A program made the position numbers and the translations under genes. Of a DNA stretch of 20,914 nt, positions 1-7,789 are shown piece after piece. The stretch spans positions 1-20,914 of the forward strand of contig CAZCXP010000029.1 in the NCBI GenBank assembly GCA_964502665.1, given 5' to 3'. Under the pieces are notes generated by a model. The model did no database searches and was not told the DNA's origin. It saw nothing but the letters and a program-made list of their open reading frames with translations. The stretch's first letter is position 1, and each line of letters starts with the position of its first letter. This DNA is from SOKG01 sp964502665. Lineage in GTDB: Bacteria > Chloroflexota > Dehalococcoidia > SZUA-161.

Positions 1-61
1 TCTTTCCCTGGCTGAGATCCCTGCGGACGCCCAGGACCTGATAGTGGTCCCTGAAGCTCAT
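1..61 (-). CDS. J-domain (DnaJ-like) protein, N-terminal 20 codons only
   Basis: The minus strand opens an ATG frame at 61 that stays open to the window edge. Its 20 residues contain D-H-Y-x-V-L-G-V-R-R-D-x-S, which matches the start of a J domain (D-Y-Y-x-x-L-G-V-x-x-D-A-S before helix II). J domains stimulate the ATPase of Hsp70/DnaK; the HPD motif that does this would lie outside the window. The start follows the stop of the flavoprotein gene by 8 bases and a purine-rich AAGGGCGGG precedes it, so the two genes are probably co-transcribed. Whether this is a full DnaJ chaperone or a J domain fused to something else cannot be seen. The call rests on one short motif. Confidence 0.6.
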   Translation of the reverse strand, partial: MSFRDHYQVLGVRRDLSQGK

Positions 62-69
62 GCCCGCCC

Positions 70-1407
70 TTATCCTGTGTTATCGATCTTGAATCTCAGT
101 TCATCAAGGGCCATCACCAAAGGCTCGTATGCCGTGCCCACCGTCGGGGAGTAGCAGGTATCGATTACAGCCAGTCGCTCGACTGGGACCCTTTCAGCAA
201 TGGCGACAGAGAGTCTGTCGATCTTTCCCGCGACCAGCTCCTCTGACATGATCTGCGCCCCTACCAAGGCTCGGGTTTGGCGACTGGCAATGAGCTTGAT
301 ATGGATGGTTCTGCCGCCAAATGCGCGGCGGCGAGTGGCGGTGGTTGTCACGTTAGAGAGCACATCCAGGCCCCTCTCTCGGGCGTAACTCTCAGTGAAG
401 CCCACCGTTCCTACCTGATAGCCAGAAGCCTCCATGATGAATGGCATCGTTGTGCCCTGGTAGGGCAGGACGTTGCCCCGGACCAGATTGGTGGCAGCTA
501 TCCTTCCTCCTCGGGCAGCGCTGGTTGCTGTTTGATAAAGCCTTTTCAGGCCCAGAATCGCATCCCAGTTCTCGGTACAATCGCCGATGGCATAGATATC
601 CGGGTCGCTGGTTTGAAGGTATTCGTCGACAAGAATACCACCTGTTTCTCCTATCTCCAGCCCTGCCCTTTGGGCGAGCGCTATGTTGGGGCGTGAGCCG
701 GTGGCGAAGAAGACAAAGTCTACCTTCAATTCCTGATCGGGGAGAGAAAGTATCTTTTTGCCGTTCTGGCTCGTGATGCTGTTCACCCTTGCTCGAAGAA
801 TCAGGTCAATTCCTTTGTCCCTTATCCTTGCCTCGACCCTTTCAGCCATATCCTGGTCCAGATAGGCTCGCAGAAGGCTCTCTGACCGGCCCAAGAGGTA
901 GATTTTCTCGTAATTGTTCGCCCTCAGGACAGCAGCCACTTCCACAGCAATTTGGCCGGTGCCCATTATGGCCGCTGTTGAGTGTTGGGGAATGGCTTCC
1001 TGGAATACCCTGGCGGTCTTCAAGCTGGTGGTCAACACAAATTCATTCTGGCCATCTATCCCTGGGATAGGAGGGATGGCGGGAGTAGCCCCCAGGTCCA
1101 GAATCAATTTGTCGTAGCTGTAGCCTTTCCCCCCAGCTATCAGGCGTTTTTCTGCCCTGATGATTTCGGTGACTTCGTTGTTGAGGTGGACGGTAACATT
1201 TCTCTGGTCATAGAACTTCCGGGTGAATACAAAAGTGTCATTCCACGAGGGCAAATCACCCTTGAGGACGAAGGGGATTTCGCAAGGCTGGTTTCCTATT
1301 TCAGCCCGGTCGGTGAATATGTCAATCTGGGCTTCCTCATTCAAACGCCTGATTACATTGGCGGCATTGCTGGCTCCTCCGCCTCCACCAACTATGCAGA
1401 CCTTCAT
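70..1407 (-). CDS. FAD/NAD(P)-dependent disulfide oxidoreductase, CoA-disulfide reductase-like
   Basis: A two-dinucleotide-fold flavoprotein of 445 residues, the usual length for the CoA-disulfide reductase/NADH oxidase/persulfide reductase group. Residues 3-12 hold a glycine-rich FAD motif (V-C-I-V-G-G-G-G-G), 149-156 the NAD(P) motif G-T-G-x-x-A-V-E, and 271-277 the second FAD motif I-Y-A-I-G-D-C. Residues from about 330 form the dimerisation domain. Cys42, in N-Q-P-C-E-I-P-F, falls where CoA-disulfide reductases carry the single redox Cys that forms a mixed disulfide with CoA (x-N-C-G-L-P-Y). A CoA-disulfide, persulfide or NADH:acceptor reductase is therefore likely; the exact substrate is open. 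No rhodanese domain is fused. The start has a strong GGAGAAGGAGA site. It is transcribed away from the CoA-transferase block, probably from the symmetric promoter near 1511. Confidence 0.85.
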   Translation of the reverse strand: MKVCIVGGGGGASNAANVIRRLNEEAQIDIFTDRAEIGNQPCEIPFVLKGDLPSWNDTFVFTRKFYDQRNVTVHLNNEVTEIIRAEKRLIAGGKGYSYDKLILDLGATPAIPPIPGIDGQNEFVLTTSLKTARVFQEAIPQHSTAAIMGTGQIAVEVAAVLRANNYEKIYLLGRSESLLRAYLDQDMAERVEARIRDKGIDLILRARVNSITSQNGKKILSLPDQELKVDFVFFATGSRPNIALAQRAGLEIGETGGILVDEYLQTSDPDIYAIGDCTENWDAILGLKRLYQTATSAARGGRIAATNLVRGNVLPYQGTTMPFIMEASGYQVGTVGFTESYARERGLDVLSNVTTTATRRRAFGGRTIHIKLIASRQTRALVGAQIMSEELVAGKIDRLSVAIAERVPVERLAVIDTCYSPTVGTAYEPLVMALDELRFKIDNTG

Positions 1408-1487
1408 TCTCCTTCTCCATTTCGCTTTTCTTCGGACTACATCGCCTCACCGGAATGTTCATTTTCCGCGTCATGGGAGCCTGATTC

Positions 1488-1516
1488 TTGTCATATGTCC
1501 ATAATCATGCTAGCAT
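1488..1516 (+). promoter_or_regulatory. Candidate sigma70 promoter for the metallo-hydrolase gene
   Basis: TTGTCA at 1488-1493 (5/6 to consensus) is followed after 17 bases by TAGCAT at 1511-1516 (4/6). Transcription would begin near 1523, about 80 bases before the ATG at 1602. Its -10 is half of the palindrome ATGCTAGCAT that is shared with an opposing promoter. Read by eye only. Confidence 0.4.
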
Positions 1517-1535
1517 TGCAATAGGATGCCGTCAA
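1507..1535 (-). promoter_or_regulatory. Candidate sigma70 promoter for the flavoprotein gene
   Basis: On the minus strand TTGACG (plus positions 1530-1535, 5/6) is followed after 17 bases by TAGCAT (plus positions 1507-1512, 4/6). It mirrors the plus-strand promoter exactly around position 1511.5, and the two -10 elements overlap in the palindrome ATGCTAGCAT. Transcription would start near 1500 and run into the gene whose ATG is at 1407. Confidence 0.4.
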
Positions 1536-1601
1536 GGTTTAACCTCAACCCCGATTTGGAAACGAGCTTTGTATGGGTGAACAGACAACAAGGCGAAGGC
1601 G

Positions 1602-2243
1602 ATGAGAATCACGGTTGTCTTTGACAATGAGGTAAGGCGGAAGGGACTGAAGTCAGGGTGGGGGTTCTCGTGTCTGGTGGAGGCAAATGGCATATCGCGC
1701 ATCCTGTTCGATACGGGCGCCAGCGGGCCCATACTCCTGCACAATATGAAACAGCTCGGTCTCGACCCAGGCGCCATCGAGGCTGTTTTCATCTCGCATG
1801 ACCACCTGGACCATACGGCGGGACTTCCCCATATCTTGGAGGCGAATCGCGATGCTGCAATCTATGTCCCAGCATCATTCTCGGGAAGCATCCCGGGAAG
1901 GAAAGTAATCAGGGTTGGTGAATCCATTCGCATTTGTGACAAGGTCTACACCACCGGCGAGCTTGCGGGTATTGAACAGTCTCTCCTGCTGGACAACGGT
2001 GTGGGGATTAGTGTGGTTACTGGCTGTTCTCATCCGGGCGTTGGAGAAATCATCGATGCCGCTTCACGGTACGGGAGAGTGACCGGTATTGTTGGCGGTT
2101 TCCATGGATTTAGGGACTTCGACAGGTTGAGTGATCTATCGTTGATATGTCCCTGTCATTGCACCCAGTATAAATCGGAGATAAGACGCCTTTTCCCTAA
2201 CCAGTGCGTAGAGTGCGGAGCCGGCCTGGTACTTGACCTGTGA
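1602..2243 (+). CDS. Metallo-beta-lactamase-fold hydrolase (COG1237-like)
   Basis: A 213-residue single-domain metallo-hydrolase. The metal-binding signature S-H-D-H-L-D-H is at residues 65-71. Likely further ligands are His144 in G-C-S-H-P-G and His168 in G-G-F-H-G. This pattern is that of the COG1237 branch annotated as dihydropterin-aminobenzene-phosphate synthase-like, whose members mostly have unknown substrates. The C-terminus is unusually cysteine-rich, C-P-C-H-C at 183-187 and C-V-E-C at 202-205, close to the metal site, and could hold an extra metal or form disulfides. The ATG at 1602 is preceded by a weak purine stretch (AAGGCGAAGG). It heads a long co-directional run but is separated from the next gene by 132 bases with its own promoter candidate. 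Confidence 0.85.
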   Translation: MRITVVFDNEVRRKGLKSGWGFSCLVEANGISRILFDTGASGPILLHNMKQLGLDPGAIEAVFISHDHLDHTAGLPHILEANRDAAIYVPASFSGSIPGRKVIRVGESIRICDKVYTTGELAGIEQSLLLDNGVGISVVTGCSHPGVGEIIDAASRYGRVTGIVGGFHGFRDFDRLSDLSLICPCHCTQYKSEIRRLFPNQCVECGAGLVLDL

Positions 2244-2277
2244 AATAGGCACAGTTACCTGGCAATTGCTCGAAGCC

Positions 2278-2306
2278 TTGACAAATACCCCGAGATTCGG
2301 TACGAC
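2278..2306 (+). promoter_or_regulatory. Candidate promoter for the CoA-transferase pair
   Basis: A perfect TTGACA at 2278-2283 is followed after 17 bases by TACGAC at 2301-2306, a poor -10. A more AT-rich TTATAA lies a few bases further on but at too long a spacing. It sits in the 132-base gap before the GTG start at 2376. Confidence 0.3.
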
Positions 2307-2375
2307 ATTATAAAGAGAATCTCGAGAGCGCTTTCTAACCATTTCGTCAGCGATCCAGAAGATAGGAGAGGGTTC

Positions 2376-3581
2376 GTGGAAACAGCTTTGGGTGGCATCA
2401 AAGTCCTGGAGCTTTGCAGCATGGTCGCTGGGCCATTCTGCACCAAGATAATGGCGGACATGGGCGCTGAGGTGCTCAAGGTGGAGAGGCCGGGAATCGG
2501 TGACGAGGCCAGAAGGAGGGGGCCTTTCCCGGGTGATATCCCTCACCCGGAGCGAAGCGGCCTTTTTCTCTACCTTAACTCCAACAAGTTGGGCATAACG
2601 TTAGACTATACGAGTGCTACCGGGAGCAGGATGTTGAAGGAGATGGTCGAGGGATATGATGTCATAGTTGAAGATAATCCCCCTGGAGCGCTCTCTTCCC
2701 TGGGGCTGGGCTACGAGGCGCTATCAGAGCTCAAGCCCGGGCTTATCATGACCTCGATAACGCCCTTCGGACAAACAGGGCCCTACAAGGACTACAAAGC
2801 CTACCCCCTCAACTGCATTCACAGCTCCGGGGAGGGCTATGTCACTCCCAGCGGAACTCCCTTCCGCGACCGCCCCCCTGTCAAGCTGGGAGGGTTCGCC
2901 GGTGAATATGAGGTCGGTATCTACTCTGCGTTGGGCACACTTGTGGCTCTGTACTTCAGGAGCTGTACCGGCGCGGGGCAGTACATAGACATATCGAAGC
3001 AGGAGGCGCTAACGATTTCCTGTGTTTTCGATCATTTGCCCTATACCATGGTGGGCATGACAGTAAGCAGGTTGATGCCTCGGGTTCCGGAGACAGGCGT
3101 TGTCCCCTGCAAAGACGGACACGTCATGTGTGTGTCTTTCGAGGAGACATTCTGGCAAAGGATTAAGAAGCTGATGGGCGAACCCGAATGGACCCAGGCT
3201 GACTGGTATCGGGACCAGGATAGGCGCCGGGAGCATGCGGCAGAGGTGAGAAAACGGCTGGAGGAGTGGGCCAGTACTCGTACTAAGAAGGAGCTTCACC
3301 AGGGGGCACTAAAGGAAGGGGTCGCTTTGAGCCCATTCCTCACCCCACGGGAGATCCTGCAATCGGAGCTTCTGAAGTCCCGGGGGTTCTTTGCTGAGAT
3401 AGAGCATCCTCATCTGGGAAAGGTGGCCTGCGTTACAGCCCCATATCATTTCTCCAAGACATCGTGGCACTGCGAGCATGCTGCCCCGGTGCTGGGAGAG
3501 CACAACGAAGAGATCTACTGCCGGCGTCTGGGATACACCGGGCAGGAGCTGGCAAGGCTCGCGGGACTAGGAGTGATCTAG
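2376..3581 (+). CDS. CaiB/BaiF family III CoA-transferase, subunit-like, with Glu at the catalytic Asp position
   Basis: A 401-residue family III acyl-CoA transferase. The N-terminal block A-D-M-G-A-E-V-L-K-V-E at 27-37 and the T-G-A-G-Q-Y-I-D-I-S block around 198-207 are family hallmarks. The nucleophile that forms the glutamyl/aspartyl-CoA intermediate normally sits in A-D-x-x-x-G. Here that segment reads A-G-E-Y-E-V-G, placing Glu177 at the Asp position. The gene is 13 bases upstream of a second family III transferase that keeps the Asp, so the pair may be one heteromeric enzyme like the benzylsuccinate CoA-transferase BbsE/BbsF. The GTG start follows AGGAGAGG. Substrate unknown: a carboxylate exchanged with an acyl-CoA donor such as succinyl-CoA is expected from the family. 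Confidence 0.88.
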   Translation: METALGGIKVLELCSMVAGPFCTKIMADMGAEVLKVERPGIGDEARRRGPFPGDIPHPERSGLFLYLNSNKLGITLDYTSATGSRMLKEMVEGYDVIVEDNPPGALSSLGLGYEALSELKPGLIMTSITPFGQTGPYKDYKAYPLNCIHSSGEGYVTPSGTPFRDRPPVKLGGFAGEYEVGIYSALGTLVALYFRSCTGAGQYIDISKQEALTISCVFDHLPYTMVGMTVSRLMPRVPETGVVPCKDGHVMCVSFEETFWQRIKKLMGEPEWTQADWYRDQDRRREHAAEVRKRLEEWASTRTKKELHQGALKEGVALSPFLTPREILQSELLKSRGFFAEIEHPHLGKVACVTAPYHFSKTSWHCEHAAPVLGEHNEEIYCRRLGYTGQELARLAGLGVI

Positions 3582-3594
3582 AAGAGGTACGAAC

Positions 3595-4851
3595 GTGGAG
3601 GCTTTGTCGAACGTCAGGTATCTTGAATTTGGTGAGATGATAGTGGGCCCCTGGGCGGGGCTGATGTTGGCCCTCTTCGGAGCGGAGGTTATCAAGATAG
3701 AGAGCGGATACAGGCTGGACATGACGAGAAGGGCTGGGGTGACGGCCCAAGGCGGGCGCGTTGCCGCCTACATCCCGGGGCAGCCTATTCCCGAGGGCAT
3801 GATAACGGACACACCCGTATTTAACTGGGTCAACTTGAATAAGAGGGGCATAACCCTCAATTTGGGCAAACCCGAGGGGGTCGAGCTGGCGAAGCGGTTG
3901 ATTGCTATCTCCGACGTTATGGTGGAGACTTATCGGCCGGGCGTGATGGACAGGTTGGGCTTGGGGTACTCCGATGCTGCCAAGCTGAAGCCGGACATCA
4001 TTTACGTCTCCTCTTCAGCAGTAGGATACCACAGCGCGGGGCTTGAGGCCGAGCAATTGGGCTTTGGCCCCCTTTTCCGCGCTCTCGGGGGGCTGGGTTA
4101 TCTCACCGGGTATCCCGATGGGCCACCAGGGGAGGGGCTGGGACGAGATGACGTGCTGGACGGAACGATGATCAGCATTGCTGTGTTGATGGCGCTTCTT
4201 TACAAGCGAAAGACTGGCCAGGGGCAGTTCATCGATTTCTCGGCGCGCGAGGGTATCTCCTTTCTCATTGGTGATTCCTTCATGGAACCTGTGCTGAACA
4301 ACAGGGACCCTATTCGACAGGCTAATCGCGACGAGGTCATGGCGCCTCACAACTGTTATCGCTGCCTGGATGCCGGCATGGATAGATGGATCAGCATCGC
4401 TATTGGCACAGAGGATGAATGGAGCGCATTCTGCCAGGCCATCGGTAGCCCCGAATGGACCGAAGACGACAGATTCTGCGATGGCTTCAGGCGGTGGCAG
4501 AACCAGGAAGAGCTGGACAAGCTCATCGAGGCGTGGACAATAGATTATAGCGACCAGGAGGCGATGGAAATCCTGCAAAGGGCAGGCGTGGCGGCGGTAC
4601 CCTCCTTCAGCATAGATGAGCTTTGGAGTGACCCCCATCTTGCTCAGCGAGACGTTTTTGACGTGGTTGACCACCCTGTACTCGGGGCACAGCCCTTGAT
4701 CAAATCCCCATGCAGGCTGTCGGTCACCCCACCAAACATCGTAACCCATGGCACAATGCTCGGCCAGTATAATCAATGGGTCTATGGGGAACTCCTTGGA
4801 CTCTCAGAGCAGGCCGTGTCGGATCTCGCGGGAAAAGGCGTGATTTACTAG
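3595..4851 (+). CDS. CaiB/BaiF family III CoA-transferase with canonical catalytic Asp
   Basis: A 418-residue family III CoA-transferase. The N-terminal L-F-G-A-E-V-I-K-I-E block is at 27-36 and T-G-Q-G-Q-F-I-D-F-S at about 207-216. Asp186, in R-D-D-V-L-D-G, aligns with the catalytic Asp (Asp169 of formyl-CoA transferase). Between residues 42 and 75 it has an insert relative to its upstream neighbour (A-G-V-T through M-I-T-D-T-P). The GTG start lies 13 bases after the upstream transferase stop and is preceded by AGAAGAGG, so the two are almost certainly co-translated. It could act alone or as the catalytic subunit of a two-gene enzyme. Substrate not determinable from sequence. Confidence 0.9.
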   Translation: MEALSNVRYLEFGEMIVGPWAGLMLALFGAEVIKIESGYRLDMTRRAGVTAQGGRVAAYIPGQPIPEGMITDTPVFNWVNLNKRGITLNLGKPEGVELAKRLIAISDVMVETYRPGVMDRLGLGYSDAAKLKPDIIYVSSSAVGYHSAGLEAEQLGFGPLFRALGGLGYLTGYPDGPPGEGLGRDDVLDGTMISIAVLMALLYKRKTGQGQFIDFSAREGISFLIGDSFMEPVLNNRDPIRQANRDEVMAPHNCYRCLDAGMDRWISIAIGTEDEWSAFCQAIGSPEWTEDDRFCDGFRRWQNQEELDKLIEAWTIDYSDQEAMEILQRAGVAAVPSFSIDELWSDPHLAQRDVFDVVDHPVLGAQPLIKSPCRLSVTPPNIVTHGTMLGQYNQWVYGELLGLSEQAVSDLAGKGVIY

Positions 4852-4934
4852 CTCTGCTACTGTCCGCGATTGCCAATCGAACGCAGGGTCTTATGAACAG
4901 AAACGCTGGCGGCTTTCCTCAGAGGAGGTGAATT

Positions 4935-5636
4935 GTGAGCACGTATGTGCTGGTCCACGGCGCATGGCATGGAAGCTGGTGTTGGGACAGGCTCGTTCCG
5001 CTGCTCGAGCAGAAAGGACACCGGGTTGAGGCCCATGATCTCCCTGGCCACGGCCGCGACAGGACGCCTGTTACGGAAGTCTCAATGGAGGCGTATGTCG
5101 ATAGTGTCTGCAAGATTCTGGACGCTCAGTCGGAACCGGTGATCCTCGTGGGACACAGCCTTGGAGGAGTCACCATAACCCAGGCCGCTGAGTACCGGCC
5201 TGAAAAGGTCAAGCTCCTGGTGTATATTGCCGCTGTCCTGCTGCGAAACGGCGAGTCCCCGCTTAACGTGCCGGATACGGATTCGTTGCTTGGGCCGAAC
5301 ATGATCGTGGCCGAGGATGGAAGTGTTACCATCAAAGATGAGGTCATAAGGGAAGCCTGGTATAGCGATTGTCGCGACGAGGACGCGGCCTGGGCGAAAT
5401 CGCTCCTGGTTCCGCAGAACCCTGCCACCTTTACAACCGCGGTAAGCACTACTGAGGGGAACTTCAGCCGGATACCACGGGTGTACATCGAGTGCCTCCG
5501 TGATAGGGCGCTCTCGCCATGGGTTCAGAAGAAGATGTATACAGACGTTCCGTGCAAGCTCATCTCTATGGAAACCAATCACTCGCCATTCCTTTCGGCC
5601 CCTGCGGAGCTTGCGGCACATCTATTGTCACTGTAG
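4935..5636 (+). CDS. Alpha/beta hydrolase, methylesterase/hydroxynitrile-lyase-like branch
   Basis: A 233-residue alpha/beta hydrolase with a complete triad. The nucleophile Ser75 is in G-H-S-L-G-G (73-78), Asp190 is in C-L-R-D-R-A-L, and His216 is in T-N-H-S-P-F. The opening V-L-V-H-G-A-W-H-G-S-W-C-W at about 5-17 supplies the oxyanion hole and is typical of the plant methylesterase/EstC/hydroxynitrile-lyase branch. An ester or carbon-carbon hydrolase acting in the cytoplasm is likely; there is no signal peptide. The GTG start is fixed by a very strong AGAGGAGGTG five bases upstream. It sits 83 bases after the CoA-transferase pair, in the same direction, and may hydrolyse an ester or a thioester of the same pathway. 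Confidence 0.88.
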   Translation: MSTYVLVHGAWHGSWCWDRLVPLLEQKGHRVEAHDLPGHGRDRTPVTEVSMEAYVDSVCKILDAQSEPVILVGHSLGGVTITQAAEYRPEKVKLLVYIAAVLLRNGESPLNVPDTDSLLGPNMIVAEDGSVTIKDEVIREAWYSDCRDEDAAWAKSLLVPQNPATFTTAVSTTEGNFSRIPRVYIECLRDRALSPWVQKKMYTDVPCKLISMETNHSPFLSAPAELAAHLLSL

Positions 5637-5745
5637 TCATCGGACAACTCTGCCCACGGCGTTTAGCCGAGGCTCATCTCCCCAGGCTTGGGCTGGATGA
5701 ATAGTATGGAGCTGGCGATCTACTGCAGATGTGGAGGAGGTAGCT

Positions 5746-6363
5746 ATGAGAACTGAAGACGTAACGACGGTGCAGGGAAGGTGGCAGGAGTTTGCTGATG
5801 GTATCGGGTTCTTGCCACGAAACATCGCAGCGCTGACAAGAATTATGATGGGAACGATGGTGCTCGCGGTCAGCGAACTATTGGGCCGCCGCTGGGGGTT
5901 TTTCGCTGATATGTGGTTCATAACAAGAAACATGCCAACGATGATCAGGGTAATGGCGGCCGGCCTCGTGTCCCACCCTTTTAGGGAGAGGCTGATGCTC
6001 GCTGTTACCGCAGTATACGGCTGCCGCTATTGCTCCTGGCTTCACACCGGAGAAGCCCTTAGGAGCGGGATTAATCAAGAGGAGATCGCCGGGCTTCTCG
6101 CGGGCAGCGTGGACAACTGCCCCGAAGATGAGGCCGTAGCCTTGCTCTATGCACAGCACTGGGCTGATTCCGACGCCAAACCAGACCCCGAAGCTGCAAG
6201 GAGGCTGGAGGAAGCCTACGGCCCTGAGAAGGCCAAAGCGATAACCCTAATACTTTATATGAACCGGTTTGGCAACCTTTCGGGCAACTCCCTGGACCGC
6301 TTTCTCCATCGCATCTCCTTCGGCAAGTGGGGGAAAACGGAGCAGGTGCACTCCTTGCCATAG
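5746..6363 (+). CDS. AhpD/carboxymuconolactone decarboxylase-family protein
   Basis: A 205-residue, mostly helical protein. Residues 93-100 read C-R-Y-C-S-W-L-H, the C-x-x-C-x-x-x-H signature of AhpD-like alkylhydroperoxidases and relatives of carboxymuconolactone decarboxylase. Presence of the Cys pair argues for a thiol-redox role rather than lactone decarboxylation. The ATG at 5746 is chosen because GGAGGAGG ends six bases before it; an in-frame GTG 15 bases upstream would sit on top of that ribosome site. It is longer at the N-terminus than minimal AhpD-like proteins. It precedes the FAD-oxidase/Fe-S pair by 67 bases. A role in protecting or reducing the neighbouring redox system is a guess from position. 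Confidence 0.82.
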   Translation: MRTEDVTTVQGRWQEFADGIGFLPRNIAALTRIMMGTMVLAVSELLGRRWGFFADMWFITRNMPTMIRVMAAGLVSHPFRERLMLAVTAVYGCRYCSWLHTGEALRSGINQEEIAGLLAGSVDNCPEDEAVALLYAQHWADSDAKPDPEAARRLEEAYGPEKAKAITLILYMNRFGNLSGNSLDRFLHRISFGKWGKTEQVHSLP

Positions 6364-6430
6364 CCTCGGGCTTAGCGGCAGTGGGGCTGTCGCTACGGCG
6401 GATAGAAAATCGAGGGGCTGAGGTAGTTGT

Positions 6431-7789
6431 ATGGATATATTCACGCGTCTGACAGATATCGTTGGAGCGGACTTCGCGTCAAATCGTCAGGAGGAGCTCT
6501 ATATGTATTCGCGTGACTCCGGCGCGCAGCGGCCGCGCAAGGTGGATTATGTGGTTATGCCGAAAACAGTGGAAGAGGTACAAGGAATAGTCAGGCTGGC
6601 CAGCGAGGAGAAAATCCCAATCACTCCGATGGGGGGTGGCTTCACCACATCTGCTTTGGCGGTACCTGTAAAGGGCGGAATCCTTCTGGATATGAAAAGA
6701 ATGGATAAGATCATCGAAGTGAACGAGAAGGGAAGATACGCAGTAGTGGAGGCAGGTGTTTCCCAGGGTGCTTTGAAAGGGTATCTTGAGAAACACCATC
6801 CGCGGCTACAACACTGCACGCCGGAAGCGCCTCCCACGGTCACAATCGTTGGAAATGCCCTTATTTTGGGGCATGGTCACATAACCTCGAGACAGGGGAT
6901 TAACTCGGAAATGATCAGCGGGATGGAAGTGGTTCTGCCCAGCGGCGAGGTATCGAAGGTAGGTTCATGCTCAGTCAGCCCTTACTGGTTTACCAGGGGC
7001 CCCCTTCCCGACCTGGTGGGGCTGTTTATTGGATGGCTTGGCACCACCGGCATTGTGACAAAGATGTCGATTCGGCTCTTTCCCAAGCCGCGGCATAGAG
7101 ATGCGCTAGCTTTTTTCACGGATAACGTGGATTTGATTCCGGAAGTCATATTTGAGATAACCCAGCTTGACCTCTTGGAGAACTTCTTCCTCTGGGGACA
7201 AGGAAAGCCAGACTGGATGGACCACGTATTCTTCGTGGTGATTGTATCCGCGCAATCCGAAGACGAGCTAGAACTCAAGAAGCATGCTCACAAGAAGGTC
7301 TTCGAGCCATACGAAGAGATTGAATTCGTTGAAGAGATACCGCCAGCGCTAAGCAAGAGGATCATGGATGTACCTCCTTTTGCAGCAACTGCAGCCGATT
7401 TCAAGAAAGGCGGAGGTTTTGAATACACCGGGGCGATATTGCATGTAGAGAAGGTTCCCGAGGCCTGGACGAGAGGCATAGAAATCGCCCACAAATACGG
7501 AATGATTTACTCGCATGCTATCCAGGTCCTCCGTGACCAAAGCGTTATGTTCGCCTTTGATTACTCCTTCAATCGGGCGGATAAGGAGGACGTTGAAAGG
7601 ACGAGAAAAGCGATAGACGAGTCGGATAGGCTGACTCTAGAGTTGGGCGGTATGGTATGGCGACCAGAGGTATCAGCGCAGAAACTGATGATGGAGAAAA
7701 TGGATCACCATACGCTTGAACTAATAGGAATGATCAAGAAGGCTTTGGACCCAATCGGCATCATGAATCCAGGCAACTGGGGTGAATGA
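6431..7789 (+). CDS. FAD-linked oxidase, VAO/PCMH type (GlcD/D-lactate dehydrogenase-like)
   Basis: A 452-residue flavoenzyme of the vanillyl-alcohol-oxidase superfamily. The N-terminal PCMH FAD-binding domain covers roughly 35-215, with P-x-x-P-M-G-G-G-F-T-T at about 65-75 for the FAD pyrophosphate and a G-V-S-Q-G-A-L block following. The C-terminus ends D-P-I-G-I-M-N-P-G-N-W, the usual close of GlcD/DLD/alkyldihydroxyacetone-phosphate-synthase-like proteins. Family members oxidise alpha-hydroxy acids or aryl alcohols. No residues here fix the substrate. The stop codon directly abuts the ATG of an iron-sulfur protein, so the two are translationally coupled and probably form a GlcDF/LldEF-like dehydrogenase that passes electrons on to Fe-S clusters rather than to O2. 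Confidence 0.88.
   Translation: MDIFTRLTDIVGADFASNRQEELYMYSRDSGAQRPRKVDYVVMPKTVEEVQGIVRLASEEKIPITPMGGGFTTSALAVPVKGGILLDMKRMDKIIEVNEKGRYAVVEAGVSQGALKGYLEKHHPRLQHCTPEAPPTVTIVGNALILGHGHITSRQGINSEMISGMEVVLPSGEVSKVGSCSVSPYWFTRGPLPDLVGLFIGWLGTTGIVTKMSIRLFPKPRHRDALAFFTDNVDLIPEVIFEITQLDLLENFFLWGQGKPDWMDHVFFVVIVSAQSEDELELKKHAHKKVFEPYEEIEFVEEIPPALSKRIMDVPPFAATAADFKKGGGFEYTGAILHVEKVPEAWTRGIEIAHKYGMIYSHAIQVLRDQSVMFAFDYSFNRADKEDVERTRKAIDESDRLTLELGGMVWRPEVSAQKLMMEKMDHHTLELIGMIKKALDPIGIMNPGNWGE

Noticed and set aside
4015..4776. A 253-codon open frame on the minus strand
   Set aside because: It is fully antisense to the second CoA-transferase and has no recognisable family or start signal.
2376..4851. Naming the CoA-transferase pair bbsE/bbsF and calling the window a benzylsuccinate (toluene) pathway
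   Set aside because: Only the paired arrangement fits. No benzylsuccinate synthase, BbsG-type dehydrogenase or hydratase is in the window, so the substrate cannot be assigned.
5731..5745. GTG start giving five extra residues to the AhpD-like protein
   Set aside because: The codon lies within the GGAGGAGG ribosome site of the ATG at 5746.
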